The translations under genes and the position numbers were made by a program. Shown piece after piece: positions 8,744 to 17,879 of a DNA stretch of 64,000 bases (position 1 is the first letter of the stretch; each line of letters starts with the position of its first letter). Origin of the DNA: Thaumarchaeota archaeon CSP1-1 (GTDB lineage Archaea; Thermoproteota; Nitrososphaeria; Nitrososphaerales; Nitrosopumilaceae); assembly GCA_001443365.1 (NCBI GenBank), contig LDXL01000003.1, positions 1 through 64,000 on the forward strand, written 5' to 3'. The notes beneath the pieces were generated by a model that had not been told where the DNA came from, made no database searches, and saw only the letters and a program-made list of their open reading frames with translations.

Positions 8744-9859
8744 TTACCTCAGAATCCTTACCAATTTATCATCAGAACTATCTGGAAATGCTTTGCCATC
8801 TGTATTTGATGTTATAAGGTATAGATAGCCATCAGGTCCCTCATTAACATCCCTTATTCGTCCCAAGCCACTCAAAATGCTTTTTTGATATTCAACCTCC
8901 CCACCAGTTATTTTCAGCCTATCTAGTTTCTCGGGTTTCATTGAAGCCATTATCATATCATTCTTGAATTCTAATTTATCTCCTGAATAAAATACAATTC
9001 CTCCAGGCTCTATTTCTGGATCATAACACATAATGGCATTAACAAAATCTCCATCACCTGAACATTGTTGTTCAGGCCAACCATAATTTTTCCCTTTAAT
9101 TATCAAATTGATTTCATCGTTTTTTGATGGTCCCGTTTCTGTGACATATAGGCTTCCTGATTTGTCCCAGGCCATTCCTCGAGGATTACTATGTCCGTAT
9201 GAGTAAACTTGTGAATTTGAAAATGGATTATCAGATGGAATTGAACCATCATCGTTTAATCTTAAAATTTTTCCTGCTAATGAATTTAAGTCTTGAGCGT
9301 CATGTGAAGAATCAGAACCTGCACCTGTTGCAACATATAGCTTATTGTCAGGTCCAAATTTCATCACTCCTCCGTTGCTAAACCTAGATCCTGGAATCTT
9401 GTCTAAAATAGTAATTGCGTCTTTTAACTTATTTTCAGATTCCGTTATTTTGAGAATTTTATTCCATAGATTTCCATTTTCTTCGTATGTAAAGTAAACA
9501 TAAAGAAAATGATTGTTTGTAAAATTTGGATGTGCCGCTATCCCAAGTAATCCTCCATCAAAGATGGTGGCAGTTCGAAAAGTAGCTAGAGGTTCTTCAA
9601 GCATGACATCTGATTCAATAACTCTTATTTTTCCAGTTCTTTCCGTTATGAAAATTTTATCATCTGCAAAAGCTAATGCCCATGGTTTTTCAAGATTAGT
9701 TGCAAGAATTTGTATAGTTTCATTTCCTGATTCTTGTAAATTTGGAGGCGGAATTGGAGGTGGCCCAGATGGTGAAGTAAGAATTACAATTGATGCAATA
9801 ATTGCTGCGATTATTCCAGCAATTCTAATTCTTTTATCCACAACGAAAAAACTTTTCAA
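8744..9859 (-). CDS. PQQ-dependent sugar dehydrogenase-like protein, membrane-anchored
   Basis: A 371-residue six-bladed beta-propeller of the soluble aldose dehydrogenase / GSDH family. An N-terminal membrane segment (about residues 12-30) and a proline-rich linker (GPPPIPPPN) precede ATNLEKPWALAFADD, the usual propeller start. Other family motifs are GGVMKFGPDNKLYV, SYGHSNPRGMAWD and ETGPSKNDEIN, which contribute PQQ and calcium contacts in characterised members. The catalytic domain would face the outside. The start is TTG. No PQQ biosynthesis genes are in the window, so cofactor loading is unproven; the natural substrate is unknown. Confidence 0.82.
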   Translation of the reverse strand: MKSFFVVDKRIRIAGIIAAIIASIVILTSPSGPPPIPPPNLQESGNETIQILATNLEKPWALAFADDKIFITERTGKIRVIESDVMLEEPLATFRTATIFDGGLLGIAAHPNFTNNHFLYVYFTYEENGNLWNKILKITESENKLKDAITILDKIPGSRFSNGGVMKFGPDNKLYVATGAGSDSSHDAQDLNSLAGKILRLNDDGSIPSDNPFSNSQVYSYGHSNPRGMAWDKSGSLYVTETGPSKNDEINLIIKGKNYGWPEQQCSGDGDFVNAIMCYDPEIEPGGIVFYSGDKLEFKNDMIMASMKPEKLDRLKITGGEVEYQKSILSGLGRIRDVNEGPDGYLYLITSNTDGKAFPDSSDDKLVRILR

Positions 9860-9891
9860 ATCCTATTAATCATTTCCAAATTTTTGATAAA

Positions 9892-9901
9892 GCGTATATA
9901 T
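9892..9901 (+). promoter_or_regulatory. TATA box for the initiator tRNA gene
   Basis: GCGTATATAT lies about 24-33 nt upstream of the tRNA 5' end at 9925, the normal archaeal TATA-to-start distance. The upstream neighbour is transcribed away from it, so this element can only serve the tRNA. Confidence 0.6.
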
Positions 9902-9924
9902 CACCCTGAAGTTACTTTTGATTT

Positions 9925-10052
9925 AGCGGGGTGGGGAAGTCAGACTACATAGGGCTAAGTCATCCCGGCGGGCTCATAATCATTAATGATGAGAAACCCG
10001 CAAATCAGTAGTTCAAATGGAGTTAAAACTCCTGAAAATCTACTCCCCGCTA
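9925..10052 (+). tRNA. Initiator tRNA-Met (CAT) with three apparent introns
   Basis: Acceptor strands AGCGGGG (9925-9931) and CCCCGCT (10045-10051) pair, with the A1-U72 pair and three G-C pairs in the anticodon stem (GCGGG/CCCGC) that mark archaeal initiators. The CAT anticodon is 9975-9977. Three insertions interrupt the cloverleaf. A 15-nt one in the D loop (about 9944-9958) leaves a canonical loop with G18G19 and A21. A 17-nt one sits at the canonical 37/38 site (9979-9995). A 21-nt one follows the TTCAAAT T loop (about 10019-10039) and can form GGAGT-TAAA-ACTCC. Removing 53 nt gives a 75-nt mature tRNA with discriminator A10052. Exact splice points of the D-loop and T-loop introns may shift by 1-2 nt. 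Confidence 0.9.
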
Positions 10053-10053
10053 G

Positions 10054-11382
10054 TTAGTTTCTGTATTTTTGATACCATTGAATAGTAGAATCAAATTTTT
10101 CTTCTTTGTTCATCCTTTTCATTCTTTGTTTAGGCCTAGTCAGATGTCTATATGCTGAAACTGCTGGAAGATACAATTTTGGTATTAATTTACGAGGGAT
10201 TTCATGAATAATTTTATTAGAGGCTTTTTTTCCGCATTTAATACATCGAAAACCTTGGTTTGTACCTTTTGATTTCATACTCTTGTTGCATTTTTTACAA
10301 ATTGGGTTTTCTAATCTGAGATCTTTTTCAAGTTTGATAATCTCAAGAAATTCAACATTTAAGATTCTTTGATGGTTCTTAGTAGCTTTTCTGATTCCTC
10401 CACCAAGACGTATTTTATCTCCTAGTATTAGCTGCTGAGCAATTGAAGTTATTTTTGTTGGTTCGTATACTGCACATGGTACCTCTTTTCCTAGTTTGGT
10501 TACTGAAAAAATAACATGTCCACCACGTTTCATTTCCGGTTTTTTTGAAACAATCCCAGTAATTGTACCTGATGTATATGGTTTTAATTCAAAAATATCA
10601 ATTTCATTTTTAAGGTGGTCACCAGTTCCTTGATTGGTTTTAAATGCCATATAGCCTTGTAACTTTTCTTGTGTTCGAATCATTTTAGATGCATAAAGTA
10701 CCGACTCCATATTCTCCCCTCGTAATCCGAAGAAAACTGGATCAGGACCATGTGGAGTAATTAAAACTCTATTTTTTTTATGATCAAAGCTGTTAAAAGT
10801 TATTGGATATGTTTTCTCTTGCATTAGCTTGACGCTTTCTTTATCTATTTTTCGTGTTTTTCCAATTTGTGATTTTTGTCTATAGCTTAACACCTCATAT
10901 GTATGATCTTCAAATTTGTAACCAATTGCACCAATTGCACCTACAAGTCCCTGGCCATTTCCAAGAGATAGTGTTTCTAATCTGTTTTTATGAGCAAAAT
11001 GCTTGGCATACTTTCTATTAATTAATCTCCATAACGCAAGCTTGCTAAATTCTGAAAAATTATCTGGTATGGTGTTTTTTTCATAAAATACAAGACCGGG
11101 ATTTGCGCCTCCTTGAGTATCAGAGTATTTTGTAACAAGTTGTTTTACCTTTCTTTTGATTTTTTCAGGTTTGTTAGTCTTTATTGATAGTGCAACAGCA
11201 CCATTTCCTCTAGTTTTCCAGGGAATATTTGGATTAAATCTAATAAGATAAGGATAATCAAGAAATTCTACCAATTCTTTTTTAAGATAATCTACAATTT
11301 TGTATGCAAGATAAGTGGTACACATAGCCTTTGGTGAATCTGTGTCATCAAACCCGATATGAAGAATGAAATCTTTTTTCAT
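10054..11382 (-). CDS. tiaS: tRNA-Ile2 agmatinylcytidine synthetase
   Basis: Attaches agmatine to C34 of the CAT-anticodon isoleucine tRNA so that it reads AUA, using ATP. The 442-residue protein begins with the signature HIGFDDTDSPKAMCTTYL; D12, D13 and D15 belong to the kinase-like catalytic domain. A central OB-fold segment (SGTITGIVSKKPEMKRGGH) and a C-terminal zinc ribbon (C362, C365, C380, C383) follow, as in Archaeoglobus TiaS. Its stop is 1 nt from the end of the convergently transcribed initiator tRNA. Start is ATG. Confidence 0.93.
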   Translation of the reverse strand: MKKDFILHIGFDDTDSPKAMCTTYLAYKIVDYLKKELVEFLDYPYLIRFNPNIPWKTRGNGAVALSIKTNKPEKIKRKVKQLVTKYSDTQGGANPGLVFYEKNTIPDNFSEFSKLALWRLINRKYAKHFAHKNRLETLSLGNGQGLVGAIGAIGYKFEDHTYEVLSYRQKSQIGKTRKIDKESVKLMQEKTYPITFNSFDHKKNRVLITPHGPDPVFFGLRGENMESVLYASKMIRTQEKLQGYMAFKTNQGTGDHLKNEIDIFELKPYTSGTITGIVSKKPEMKRGGHVIFSVTKLGKEVPCAVYEPTKITSIAQQLILGDKIRLGGGIRKATKNHQRILNVEFLEIIKLEKDLRLENPICKKCNKSMKSKGTNQGFRCIKCGKKASNKIIHEIPRKLIPKLYLPAVSAYRHLTRPKQRMKRMNKEEKFDSTIQWYQKYRN

Positions 11383-11477
11383 CTACTGGAATATGTTAAA
11401 TTTACTACATTTTTTAGTTGTCCTTTAGTAAGTTGGGATAGTTTAAATTAAAATCAACATAGGTTGGGGTATTACCC

Positions 11478-12473
11478 ATGATAAAAATAGATGAAGAGTC
11501 AATTTTCAAAGAAATTAAGGAAAGAAAAGCGGTTTCTGTAGCCCTTAATGCTCCAGATGGGCTACTTCCCAAGGTTCAAGAAACTGCTTCAAAGATAATG
11601 AAGAGATTTGGAATTCCTGCATATGTGCTTGCTGATACTACTTGGGGATCTTGTGATTTGAATTCTAATGGTGCAAAGGTTCTAGCTGCTGATGTTTTGT
11701 TTAATATTGGACATACAATCAGTTTGGATACAATTGAGAAAAATGTTGTAATGATTGATGCCTTTGATGACATATCTTTTGAAAAGATTGCAGAAAAATG
11801 TGTTAATATCTTAAAAGGAAAAACGATATCTCTCATAACTGATAGCCAGCATCTTCACCAGATTGAACCTGTAAAAAAAATTTTAGAAACTGGTGGAATT
11901 AAAGTTAAGATCGGAAAGGGTAAAGGTCAACTCAACGATGGTCAAGTTTTTGGTTGTGAGTTTTATCCCGCATCGGAAACCAAAGAGACAGTTGATGCAA
12001 ATGTGTTTTTAGGACAAAGCAACTTTCATGCTGCTGGAATTGCCCTATCTACAAACAAACCAACATATGTTCTTGATCCTTACTTTAATGAGATAAGAGA
12101 GGTCACAGAATTTGCTAATAAATTACAAAGAAAGGCAACATTAGCAATTTACAAAGCATCTGAAGCTAAAACATTTGGAATAATTGTTGGGTTAAAAGAA
12201 GGACAGTTATCAAAATTAACTGCGTTAAAATTCAAAAGAGAACTTGAAAAAGAGGGAAAAGAAGTTCAGTTATTTGCATTAACAAATATCACAAATGAAA
12301 GATTACAAAATATTAAAGGAATTGATGCGTTCATTCAAGTTGCATGTCCTAGAATTTCCACAGATAATCAATTTGATAAACCGCTCTTATCTACTCCACA
12401 AGCCACAGCACTTTTGAAGATTTTACGAAATGAGAGTATTGATGGTTACTTGCAAATTCCACATTGGTTGTGA
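11478..12473 (+). CDS. dph2: Diphthamide synthase, radical SAM-like Dph2
   Basis: Transfers the 3-amino-3-carboxypropyl group of SAM to the modified histidine of elongation factor 2, using a non-canonical [4Fe-4S] radical reaction. The 331-residue protein keeps the three widely spaced cluster cysteines: C59 (TWGSCD), C160 (VFGCEF) and C290 (VACPRIS), close to the positions in Pyrococcus Dph2. Each lies in one of three repeated domains. A monocistronic gene on the plus strand. Confidence 0.93.
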   Translation: MIKIDEESIFKEIKERKAVSVALNAPDGLLPKVQETASKIMKRFGIPAYVLADTTWGSCDLNSNGAKVLAADVLFNIGHTISLDTIEKNVVMIDAFDDISFEKIAEKCVNILKGKTISLITDSQHLHQIEPVKKILETGGIKVKIGKGKGQLNDGQVFGCEFYPASETKETVDANVFLGQSNFHAAGIALSTNKPTYVLDPYFNEIREVTEFANKLQRKATLAIYKASEAKTFGIIVGLKEGQLSKLTALKFKRELEKEGKEVQLFALTNITNERLQNIKGIDAFIQVACPRISTDNQFDKPLLSTPQATALLKILRNESIDGYLQIPHWL

Positions 12474-12864
12474 ACTACCCAATCCTAAATGGTGTGGGTT
12501 TTCTCTCTAAAGATTTGGTAAAATTATTTTAATTAAAGTTTGAATCGTAATCGAGGCTTTTACGCATTTAATTTGGAAAAAATACATATATACTTCTTTT
12601 CAAATAAATTTCCAAAATAAATTAAATACATAAATACTTGAATCAGTTTTTTTTTAATTTTTATTTAGTACCATTAATGACCATTTTATTTGACCATTTA
12701 TTTCCATTTTATGCAAAATTAGAGTACCTAAAAGTTTCAATATTCTTTAACATAGCCTAAAATGAAAAAAAGTATTAAACAAATAATCCAAATTTTGTTC
12801 AAATTTGATCAATTCTAGTTAATTTCTATAAACAATTATAATCATCAATAAAAAAAACAGCCCA
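12474..12864. other. AT-rich intergenic region before csl4
   Basis: About 390 bp with no convincing gene. Directly after the dph2 stop, ACCCA (12477-12481) and TGGGT (12495-12499) can pair and are followed by TTTT, a weak terminator candidate. Further on, ACATATATAC near 12592 resembles a TATA box without an obvious product. TTCTATAAAC near 12825 is placed correctly to serve the csl4 TTG start at 12865. The rest is low-complexity A+T sequence. Confidence 0.4.
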
Positions 12865-13416
12865 TTGTCTGATAATCAAGCTATTCCTGGAGACAAAATT
12901 GCCATTATTGAGGAATATGAAGGAGGTAAGAATACCTTTGAGGATGGACATAACGTAAGGGCTACTGTAGTTGGCACTACTGAGATCGACAAAAAAAATC
13001 GTATCGCACTAGTACATAATTTAAAGTTCACAGGAATACCAGAAGTTAATGATATAGTAGTTGGAACTGTTGCTGCTGTGATGTCATCAATGATAGCAGT
13101 ATCAATTAACTATGTAAATAATAATAGAACCAAATCTAATGTTGAATGTATTTGTCAAACTAGGCACTTACGAAAAAAAAATGTTGCATTAGTTAATGAT
13201 GTTGTTGTGCTCAAAATTATAGCGCACAAAAATGGAACTATTCACGCTACAATTAGTGAACCTGAGTTGGGAGTTTTGTATACAAAATGTAAAAAGTGTG
13301 GAGGAAAAGTTATTCCGATGAGAGATGCAATAAAATGTACAGAGTGTAATTGGATTGATGAAAGAAAATTATCTAATAATTTTGGAAAAAGTAATTTTGT
13401 AAAGCTAGGAGAGTAA
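12865..13416 (+). CDS. csl4: Exosome RNA-binding subunit Csl4
   Basis: Cap subunit of the archaeal exosome, binding RNA and recruiting DnaG. The 183-residue protein has an N-terminal strand-rich domain beginning after IPGDKIAIIEEYEGG, a central S1-type domain (about 60-135, VNDIVVGTVAAV), and a C-terminal zinc ribbon with C142, C145, C158 and C161. The TTG start is chosen because the next residues match the conserved N terminus and no ATG lies in frame before the domain. pheA starts 2 nt after its stop. Confidence 0.9.
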   Translation: MSDNQAIPGDKIAIIEEYEGGKNTFEDGHNVRATVVGTTEIDKKNRIALVHNLKFTGIPEVNDIVVGTVAAVMSSMIAVSINYVNNNRTKSNVECICQTRHLRKKNVALVNDVVVLKIIAHKNGTIHATISEPELGVLYTKCKKCGGKVIPMRDAIKCTECNWIDERKLSNNFGKSNFVKLGE

Positions 13417-13418
13417 AA

Positions 13419-14234
13419 ATGATTCGTGTTTCGTTCCAAGGTGAACGAGGTGCATATAGTGAAGCGGCAGCTTTATCATTCTTTGGTGAGAAAATTGAAA
13501 CTGTTCCTTTACCCACCTTTCTAGAGGTATTAAAAAATACACAAAATGATAAGACAGAATATTCTATTTTACCAATAGAAAATTCCATTGAAGGAAGTAT
13601 AGGAGAAAGTAATGATCTTCTTTATTTAACAACTCTAAATGTGGTTGGTGAAATTTATCATAGGATTAAGCATTGCCTAATTGGATTTGATTCTCTTGAA
13701 AAAATTGATACCGTTTATTCACACCCTCAGGCCTTAGGTCAATGTAGAAAATTTATTCAAGAACATAATTTCAAAACAGTTCCTACCTATGATACTGCAG
13801 GAAGTGTGAAAATTATCAAGGAATTAAACAAGGGCAATATAGCATGTATAGCGAGCAGGCAAGCCTCAGAAATTTTTCAAGTTCCAGTAATACTTGAAGG
13901 TATAGAAGACAATCCAAATAACACCACGAGGTTTTTAATTCTATCAAAAAGAAAAGCTAATGAATCAAAAAAAGATAAGACTTCAATTATTTTCTCGATA
14001 AAACACGAACCAGGAGCTTTGCATCATATTATTGAGAAAATTGCTGAATATGGAATCAATCTGACTAAGATCGAGTCAAGACCAAAAAAAAATACATCGT
14101 GGGAATATAATTTCTATGTTGACTTTGAAGGTAATGAAAACGATTCCAGGGTAAAAGAAATGCTAAATAAAATAAAAGAAAAAACTCTTTTTCTTAAAAT
14201 CTTGGGTTCCTATCCTAGTGCAGAGATGAATTAA
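13419..14234 (+). CDS. pheA: Prephenate dehydratase
   Basis: Converts prephenate to phenylpyruvate for phenylalanine synthesis. The 271-residue protein has the PDT domain with FQGERGAYSEAA near 6, PIENSIEGS near 52 and the catalytic NNTTRF motif (T169-T170-R171-F172). A C-terminal ACT domain (about 188-265) contains HEPGAL and ESRP, the phenylalanine-binding feedback site. No chorismate mutase domain is fused. It is 2 nt downstream of csl4, and its last 4 nt overlap the end of the convergent membrane-protein gene. Confidence 0.95.
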   Translation: MIRVSFQGERGAYSEAAALSFFGEKIETVPLPTFLEVLKNTQNDKTEYSILPIENSIEGSIGESNDLLYLTTLNVVGEIYHRIKHCLIGFDSLEKIDTVYSHPQALGQCRKFIQEHNFKTVPTYDTAGSVKIIKELNKGNIACIASRQASEIFQVPVILEGIEDNPNNTTRFLILSKRKANESKKDKTSIIFSIKHEPGALHHIIEKIAEYGINLTKIESRPKKNTSWEYNFYVDFEGNENDSRVKEMLNKIKEKTLFLKILGSYPSAEMN

Positions 14235-14698
14235 AATCCTCGCGGTTTTCTAATACTAAAACCAGAACTAAATCCTATAATGATAACTCCAGCTGTAATG
14301 ACAACAATGTGATATGTTATTAGGATAGGATCACTGAGGAATTGAAGAGTTCCGTTTATACGTAATTCTGAATCACCCGTATTTTGGATTTGCACTCTAC
14401 TATCTCCATCTACTAAATGAACCCATTCAAGGCTTAGCTCGTTTTTGTAATCTTGCTCAGAAATTTGTAATCCACCTCTTGGAGATGCTAGACTAAGCTT
14501 AAATGAATTACCGGTAATGTTAAGAAATTGTTTTGAGTGTACAGGAGCAGTAAATTGATAGGTTGTTGATTCGCCCAACCCAAAAGTTTCATCAATATTT
14601 TTAGTTTGAATCCCAAAGGATGTGACTAGAGCAAAAAGACCAATTGCAATAATAACCGAACCGACAACAATTCCGATTACAGTTCTCTTGCTTAACAC
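14231..14698 (-). CDS. Small protein with two membrane segments
   Basis: An unrecognised 155-residue protein. A hydrophobic segment at about 8-28 (VIGIVVGSVIIAIGLFALV) and another at about 126-148 flank an extracytoplasmic region of beta character (SKQFLNITGNSFKLSLASP). The C terminus is basic (IRKPRGF) and so probably cytoplasmic. It looks like a membrane-tethered beta-sandwich. It is followed on the minus strand by no partner and its end overlaps pheA by 4 nt. No function can be assigned. Confidence 0.65.
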   Translation of the reverse strand: MLSKRTVIGIVVGSVIIAIGLFALVTSFGIQTKNIDETFGLGESTTYQFTAPVHSKQFLNITGNSFKLSLASPRGGLQISEQDYKNELSLEWVHLVDGDSRVQIQNTGDSELRINGTLQFLSDPILITYHIVVITAGVIIIGFSSGFSIRKPRGF

Positions 14699-14733
14699 AA
14701 TGGGGTAGTTTTTTACGGTGAATAAATAATTAA

Positions 14734-16167
14734 CTACATTAAGGATACGTCGTGAGGCTGACTTTCAGCAAACCCAGCACCAGATATTTTAATAAATTCT
14801 GCATTTTCCTGCATCTGTTTTATTGTATGAGCTCCGCAGTAACTCAAGCCTGAGCGAACTCCACCAGTTAGCTGTTTTAAGATATCAGCGACACTGCCCT
14901 TGTAAGGAACCATCGCTTCAACGCCTTCAGCTACGTAGTCATTAAGATCATCTTCGATTGAAACATGCCCAATTTCTTTTGATTTACGGCCTAGCGATGC
15001 ATAAAATGAAGCCATTCCTCGATAAATTTTGAATCGCTTTCCGTTTTTAGATATGAATGAGCCTGGGCTTTCATCTGTTCCTCCCAGTATGCTTCCAACC
15101 ATTACAGAAGAAGCTCCAGCTGCTAAGGCTTTGGTCACATCACCAGAAGTTCTTATCCCACCATCTGAAATAATTGGTATGTCATGCTGTCGTCCAACTT
15201 TTGCGCAATCTAAGACTGCTGTTAATTGAGGAACACCAGAACCTGTAACTACACGAGTAATGCATATTGAGCCAGAACCAACACCAACTTTAACTGCGTC
15301 TACTCCTGCTTTGATTAGTTCTTCTGCACCTGCAGCAGTTGCTACATTTCCAGCAATTAATTCAGAATCAGGAAATGCTTTTTTTATGTGGCGAATTGTA
15401 TTAACTGCATTTTCACTATGTCCATGTGCAATATCTACTACTATGACATCTGCGCCTGCCTCCAAAAGAGATTCTGCTCTGTCCATAAAATCACCTTTTA
15501 CACCTACTGCTGCGCCAACAAGTGGCCTTCCTTTTTTGTCCTTTGATGCAACAGGATAATTTTCAATATTTGTAATATCTTTGGTTGTAATCAAACCCTT
15601 GATATGGTTTGATTCATCAACTAACGGTAATTTTTCTATCCTATTTTTGCGAAGAATTTCCTTGGCCTCATCTAAACTTAGTCCAGGCTTTGCTGTGACT
15701 ACATCCTTAGTCATGACATCCCTTACAAGCTGTGTAGATTCTGATTCAAACATTACATCTCTCCGAGTAAGGATACCAGCAAGTTTTGATTCAGAATCAG
15801 TAACTAAAAGTCCAGAAACACCTTTTTCTTTCATATAACGAATTGCGTCCTTTATGGTTTGTTTGGGACTAATGAAGTATGGATTTTCAATCATTACACT
15901 TCCAGATCGTTTTACTTTGAGAACTTCATTTGCTTCCTCTTCTATTGTAAGAAATCTGTGTATAATGCCTAATCCTCCCTCTCTAGCCATAGCAACTGCC
16001 ATTCCAGATTCAGTTACTGTATCCATGTTTGCACTGACAAGAGGAATGTTAAGAGAAATATTTCTAGAAAGTTTTGTCTCCAAGTTAGTTTGTGATCTAC
16101 TTGTTATATCAGAAAATTTAGGAACAAGAAGAACATCGTCAAAGGTTAATCCTTCTCTAAACTCCAA
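14734..16167 (-). CDS. guaB: IMP dehydrogenase
   Basis: Oxidises IMP to XMP with NAD, the rate-limiting step to GMP. The 477-residue TIM barrel is interrupted by a CBS-domain pair (about 93-205, starting [12 protein letters not shown]). The catalytic cysteine is C302 in GSGSICITR, and the mobile flap follows in [13 protein letters not shown]. GuaA, the next enzyme, is encoded about 2.3 kb away on the other strand, so the GMP branch is local but not an operon. Confidence 0.96.
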   Translation of the reverse strand: MEFREGLTFDDVLLVPKFSDITSRSQTNLETKLSRNISLNIPLVSANMDTVTESGMAVAMAREGGLGIIHRFLTIEEEANEVLKVKRSGSVMIENPYFISPKQTIKDAIRYMKEKGVSGLLVTDSESKLAGILTRRDVMFESESTQLVRDVMTKDVVTAKPGLSLDEAKEILRKNRIEKLPLVDESNHIKGLITTKDITNIENYPVASKDKKGRPLVGAAVGVKGDFMDRAESLLEAGADVIVVDIAHGHSENAVNTIRHIKKAFPDSELIAGNVATAAGAEELIKAGVDAVKVGVGSGSICITRVVTGSGVPQLTAVLDCAKVGRQHDIPIISDGGIRTSGDVTKALAAGASSVMVGSILGGTDESPGSFISKNGKRFKIYRGMASFYASLGRKSKEIGHVSIEDDLNDYVAEGVEAMVPYKGSVADILKQLTGGVRSGLSYCGAHTIKQMQENAEFIKISGAGFAESQPHDVSLM

Positions 16168-16186
16168 TGAAACCTATAGTCATGAT

Positions 16187-17068
16187 TTATGAAGCATTAT
16201 AAGCCTTTCTTGATTTTTTCTGAGCTAATGTTTGTACAAGCGTAACTGCATCTTTGGTTTCTCGTACATTATGAGTGCGAATAATATCTGCACCATTTAA
16301 CACTGCAATTGCTTCAGCTACAACTGAACCAAACAGTCGATCTTTTGGATTTTCTATTTTCAATAATTTTCCAATAAAAGATTTGTTTGAAACTGAAACA
16401 AGTAATGGTTGTCCCATCTTTATCGATTTTAAATTCTTTAGTATAAGTAAATCCCGTTCAAACCAATCTGAATTTATTTTTGTAAAAAATTGACCAGTTC
16501 CTGTTTTTCTAAAAAAGCCAATTGCAGGATCGAATACTATATTTTTTTTAGATATATTAACAGATTTAGCTAATGCAAAACTTTGTTTCAATAGAACTTT
16601 TAGTTTATTGAGTTGGTTTCCAGTTATCATTTTTTGGCTAAAAGCACATAACACAAGTGAGGGCTGATATTTTTCAATTACATTTACCATTTTTTTGTCA
16701 AATTTAAGCCCAGAAATGTCATTAAGAATCTCTGCACCTTCTTCAAGTGCATCTTTTGCAACACTTGCCCTACAAGTATCAACAGAAATAGGAAGATTAC
16801 AGACTCGTTGAATTGTCTTTATTGCTTGAATGATTCTCCTTGACTCTACTTTTTCGGATACATATGTGGATAAATATGGAGCAGTTGACATTCCTCCAAC
16901 ATCGATAAAGTTGGCACCATCGTCTGCCATTTGTCTTACTAAATTGCTTATAGCTAGTTTCTTTGTAACAATTGTTTTTTTGTAAAAGGACTCGGGACTT
17001 GTATTTAGAATTCCCATTATACGTACTGGATTTGTTCCTCCAACTGATACTCTCCCTAGTTTATTCAC
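16187..17068 (-). CDS. folP: Dihydropteroate synthase family protein
   Basis: TIM-barrel pterin-binding enzyme that joins a dihydropterin pyrophosphate to an aminobenzoate-type substrate. Motifs are VRIMGILNTSPESFY (pterin binding), GANFIDVGGMST, ISVDTCRASVAK and EILNDISGLKFD. The C-terminal SKKSFIG/IRTHNVRET segments carry the phosphate-binding lysine and RxH motif. An in-frame extension reaches 17092, but that would overlap the divergent mptE gene. The GTG at 17068 (NKLGRVSVGG) is the likelier start. Pairing with MptE suggests folate or tetrahydromethanopterin synthesis; the exact aminobenzoate substrate is not determined. Confidence 0.85.
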   Translation of the reverse strand: MNKLGRVSVGGTNPVRIMGILNTSPESFYKKTIVTKKLAISNLVRQMADDGANFIDVGGMSTAPYLSTYVSEKVESRRIIQAIKTIQRVCNLPISVDTCRASVAKDALEEGAEILNDISGLKFDKKMVNVIEKYQPSLVLCAFSQKMITGNQLNKLKVLLKQSFALAKSVNISKKNIVFDPAIGFFRKTGTGQFFTKINSDWFERDLLILKNLKSIKMGQPLLVSVSNKSFIGKLLKIENPKDRLFGSVVAEAIAVLNGADIIRTHNVRETKDAVTLVQTLAQKKSRKAYNAS

Positions 17069-17102
17069 ATGATTTATGATTAGGATTACCAATTTGAGTC
17101 AT

Positions 17103-17855
17103 ATGACAGTCTTAGGATGGGAAAAAAGATATTCAGAGATATTAAAGGAATTTGGTTATAGTAAAAAAAGTGATCTTGAATCAGCAAAATTACTTAATTC
17201 CCTTCTGAAAAATAAATTTCCTCTCAATAAATTACGAAGTAAAGTGTTTGAACAAAATGTATTCGTTATAGGTGCAGGACCATCTCTTCTATCTTGTATA
17301 CCAGTATTGAAAAGATTTAGTTTCATCACAAAAATTGTTGCAGATGGAGCTGCAAAAGCACTAATTGAAAATAATATCATGCCAGATATTTTAGTAACTG
17401 ATCTTGATGGTGATGAAAAATCATTAAAAAAAATTGGAAAAGGCAAAACTATCATGGTAGTTCATGCACATGGGGATAATTTTGATAAGTTAGAATTGGT
17501 TTCCAAATTCAAAAATTGTATTGGTACTACTGAGGCAAAGTCATTTGGAAAAATTCACAATTTTGGAGGTTTTACAGATGGGGATAGATGTGTCTTTCTT
17601 GCTAAGCACTTTAAGGCAAAAAAAATAATTCTGTTTGGAATGGATTTTGGAAACAAAATTGGCAAGTATTCAAAAACAAAAATTACAAGTAAGAAAACAA
17701 AAATTAAAAAACTTAGGCGAGGAAAAAAACTTCTTGAATGGATAGCATCAAAAAATTCTTCAGATCTGTATACAACCTCAAAACCCATTAAGGGATTTAA
17801 AAAAATCTACTACAATGAGCTTGAAAGTGTTCTTGCAGATGAGAATGCGTTTTAA
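17103..17855 (+). CDS. mptE: MptE-like 6-hydroxymethyldihydropterin pyrophosphokinase (DUF115)
   Basis: Archaeal enzymes of this DUF115 family pyrophosphorylate 6-hydroxymethyl-7,8-dihydropterin, replacing bacterial FolK. The protein shows FVIGAGPSLL (nucleotide loop), KIVADGAAKAL, PDILVTDLDGD and FGGFTDGDRCVF, then FGMDFGNKIGKYS, all typical of the family. The ATG at 17103 is preferred; the frame stays open upstream to a non-ATG start at 17076. It is divergent from folP, giving the two successive pterin steps a shared 34-bp promoter region. Confidence 0.85.
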   Translation: MTVLGWEKRYSEILKEFGYSKKSDLESAKLLNSLLKNKFPLNKLRSKVFEQNVFVIGAGPSLLSCIPVLKRFSFITKIVADGAAKALIENNIMPDILVTDLDGDEKSLKKIGKGKTIMVVHAHGDNFDKLELVSKFKNCIGTTEAKSFGKIHNFGGFTDGDRCVFLAKHFKAKKIILFGMDFGNKIGKYSKTKITSKKTKIKKLRRGKKLLEWIASKNSSDLYTTSKPIKGFKKIYYNELESVLADENAF

Positions 17856-17879
17856 TACAGTATCTATCTAACAAGAATT

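Noticed and set aside
15029-16192. Long plus-strand frames opposite guaB
   Set aside because: They are antisense shadows of the strongly conserved guaB coding sequence with no domain of their own.
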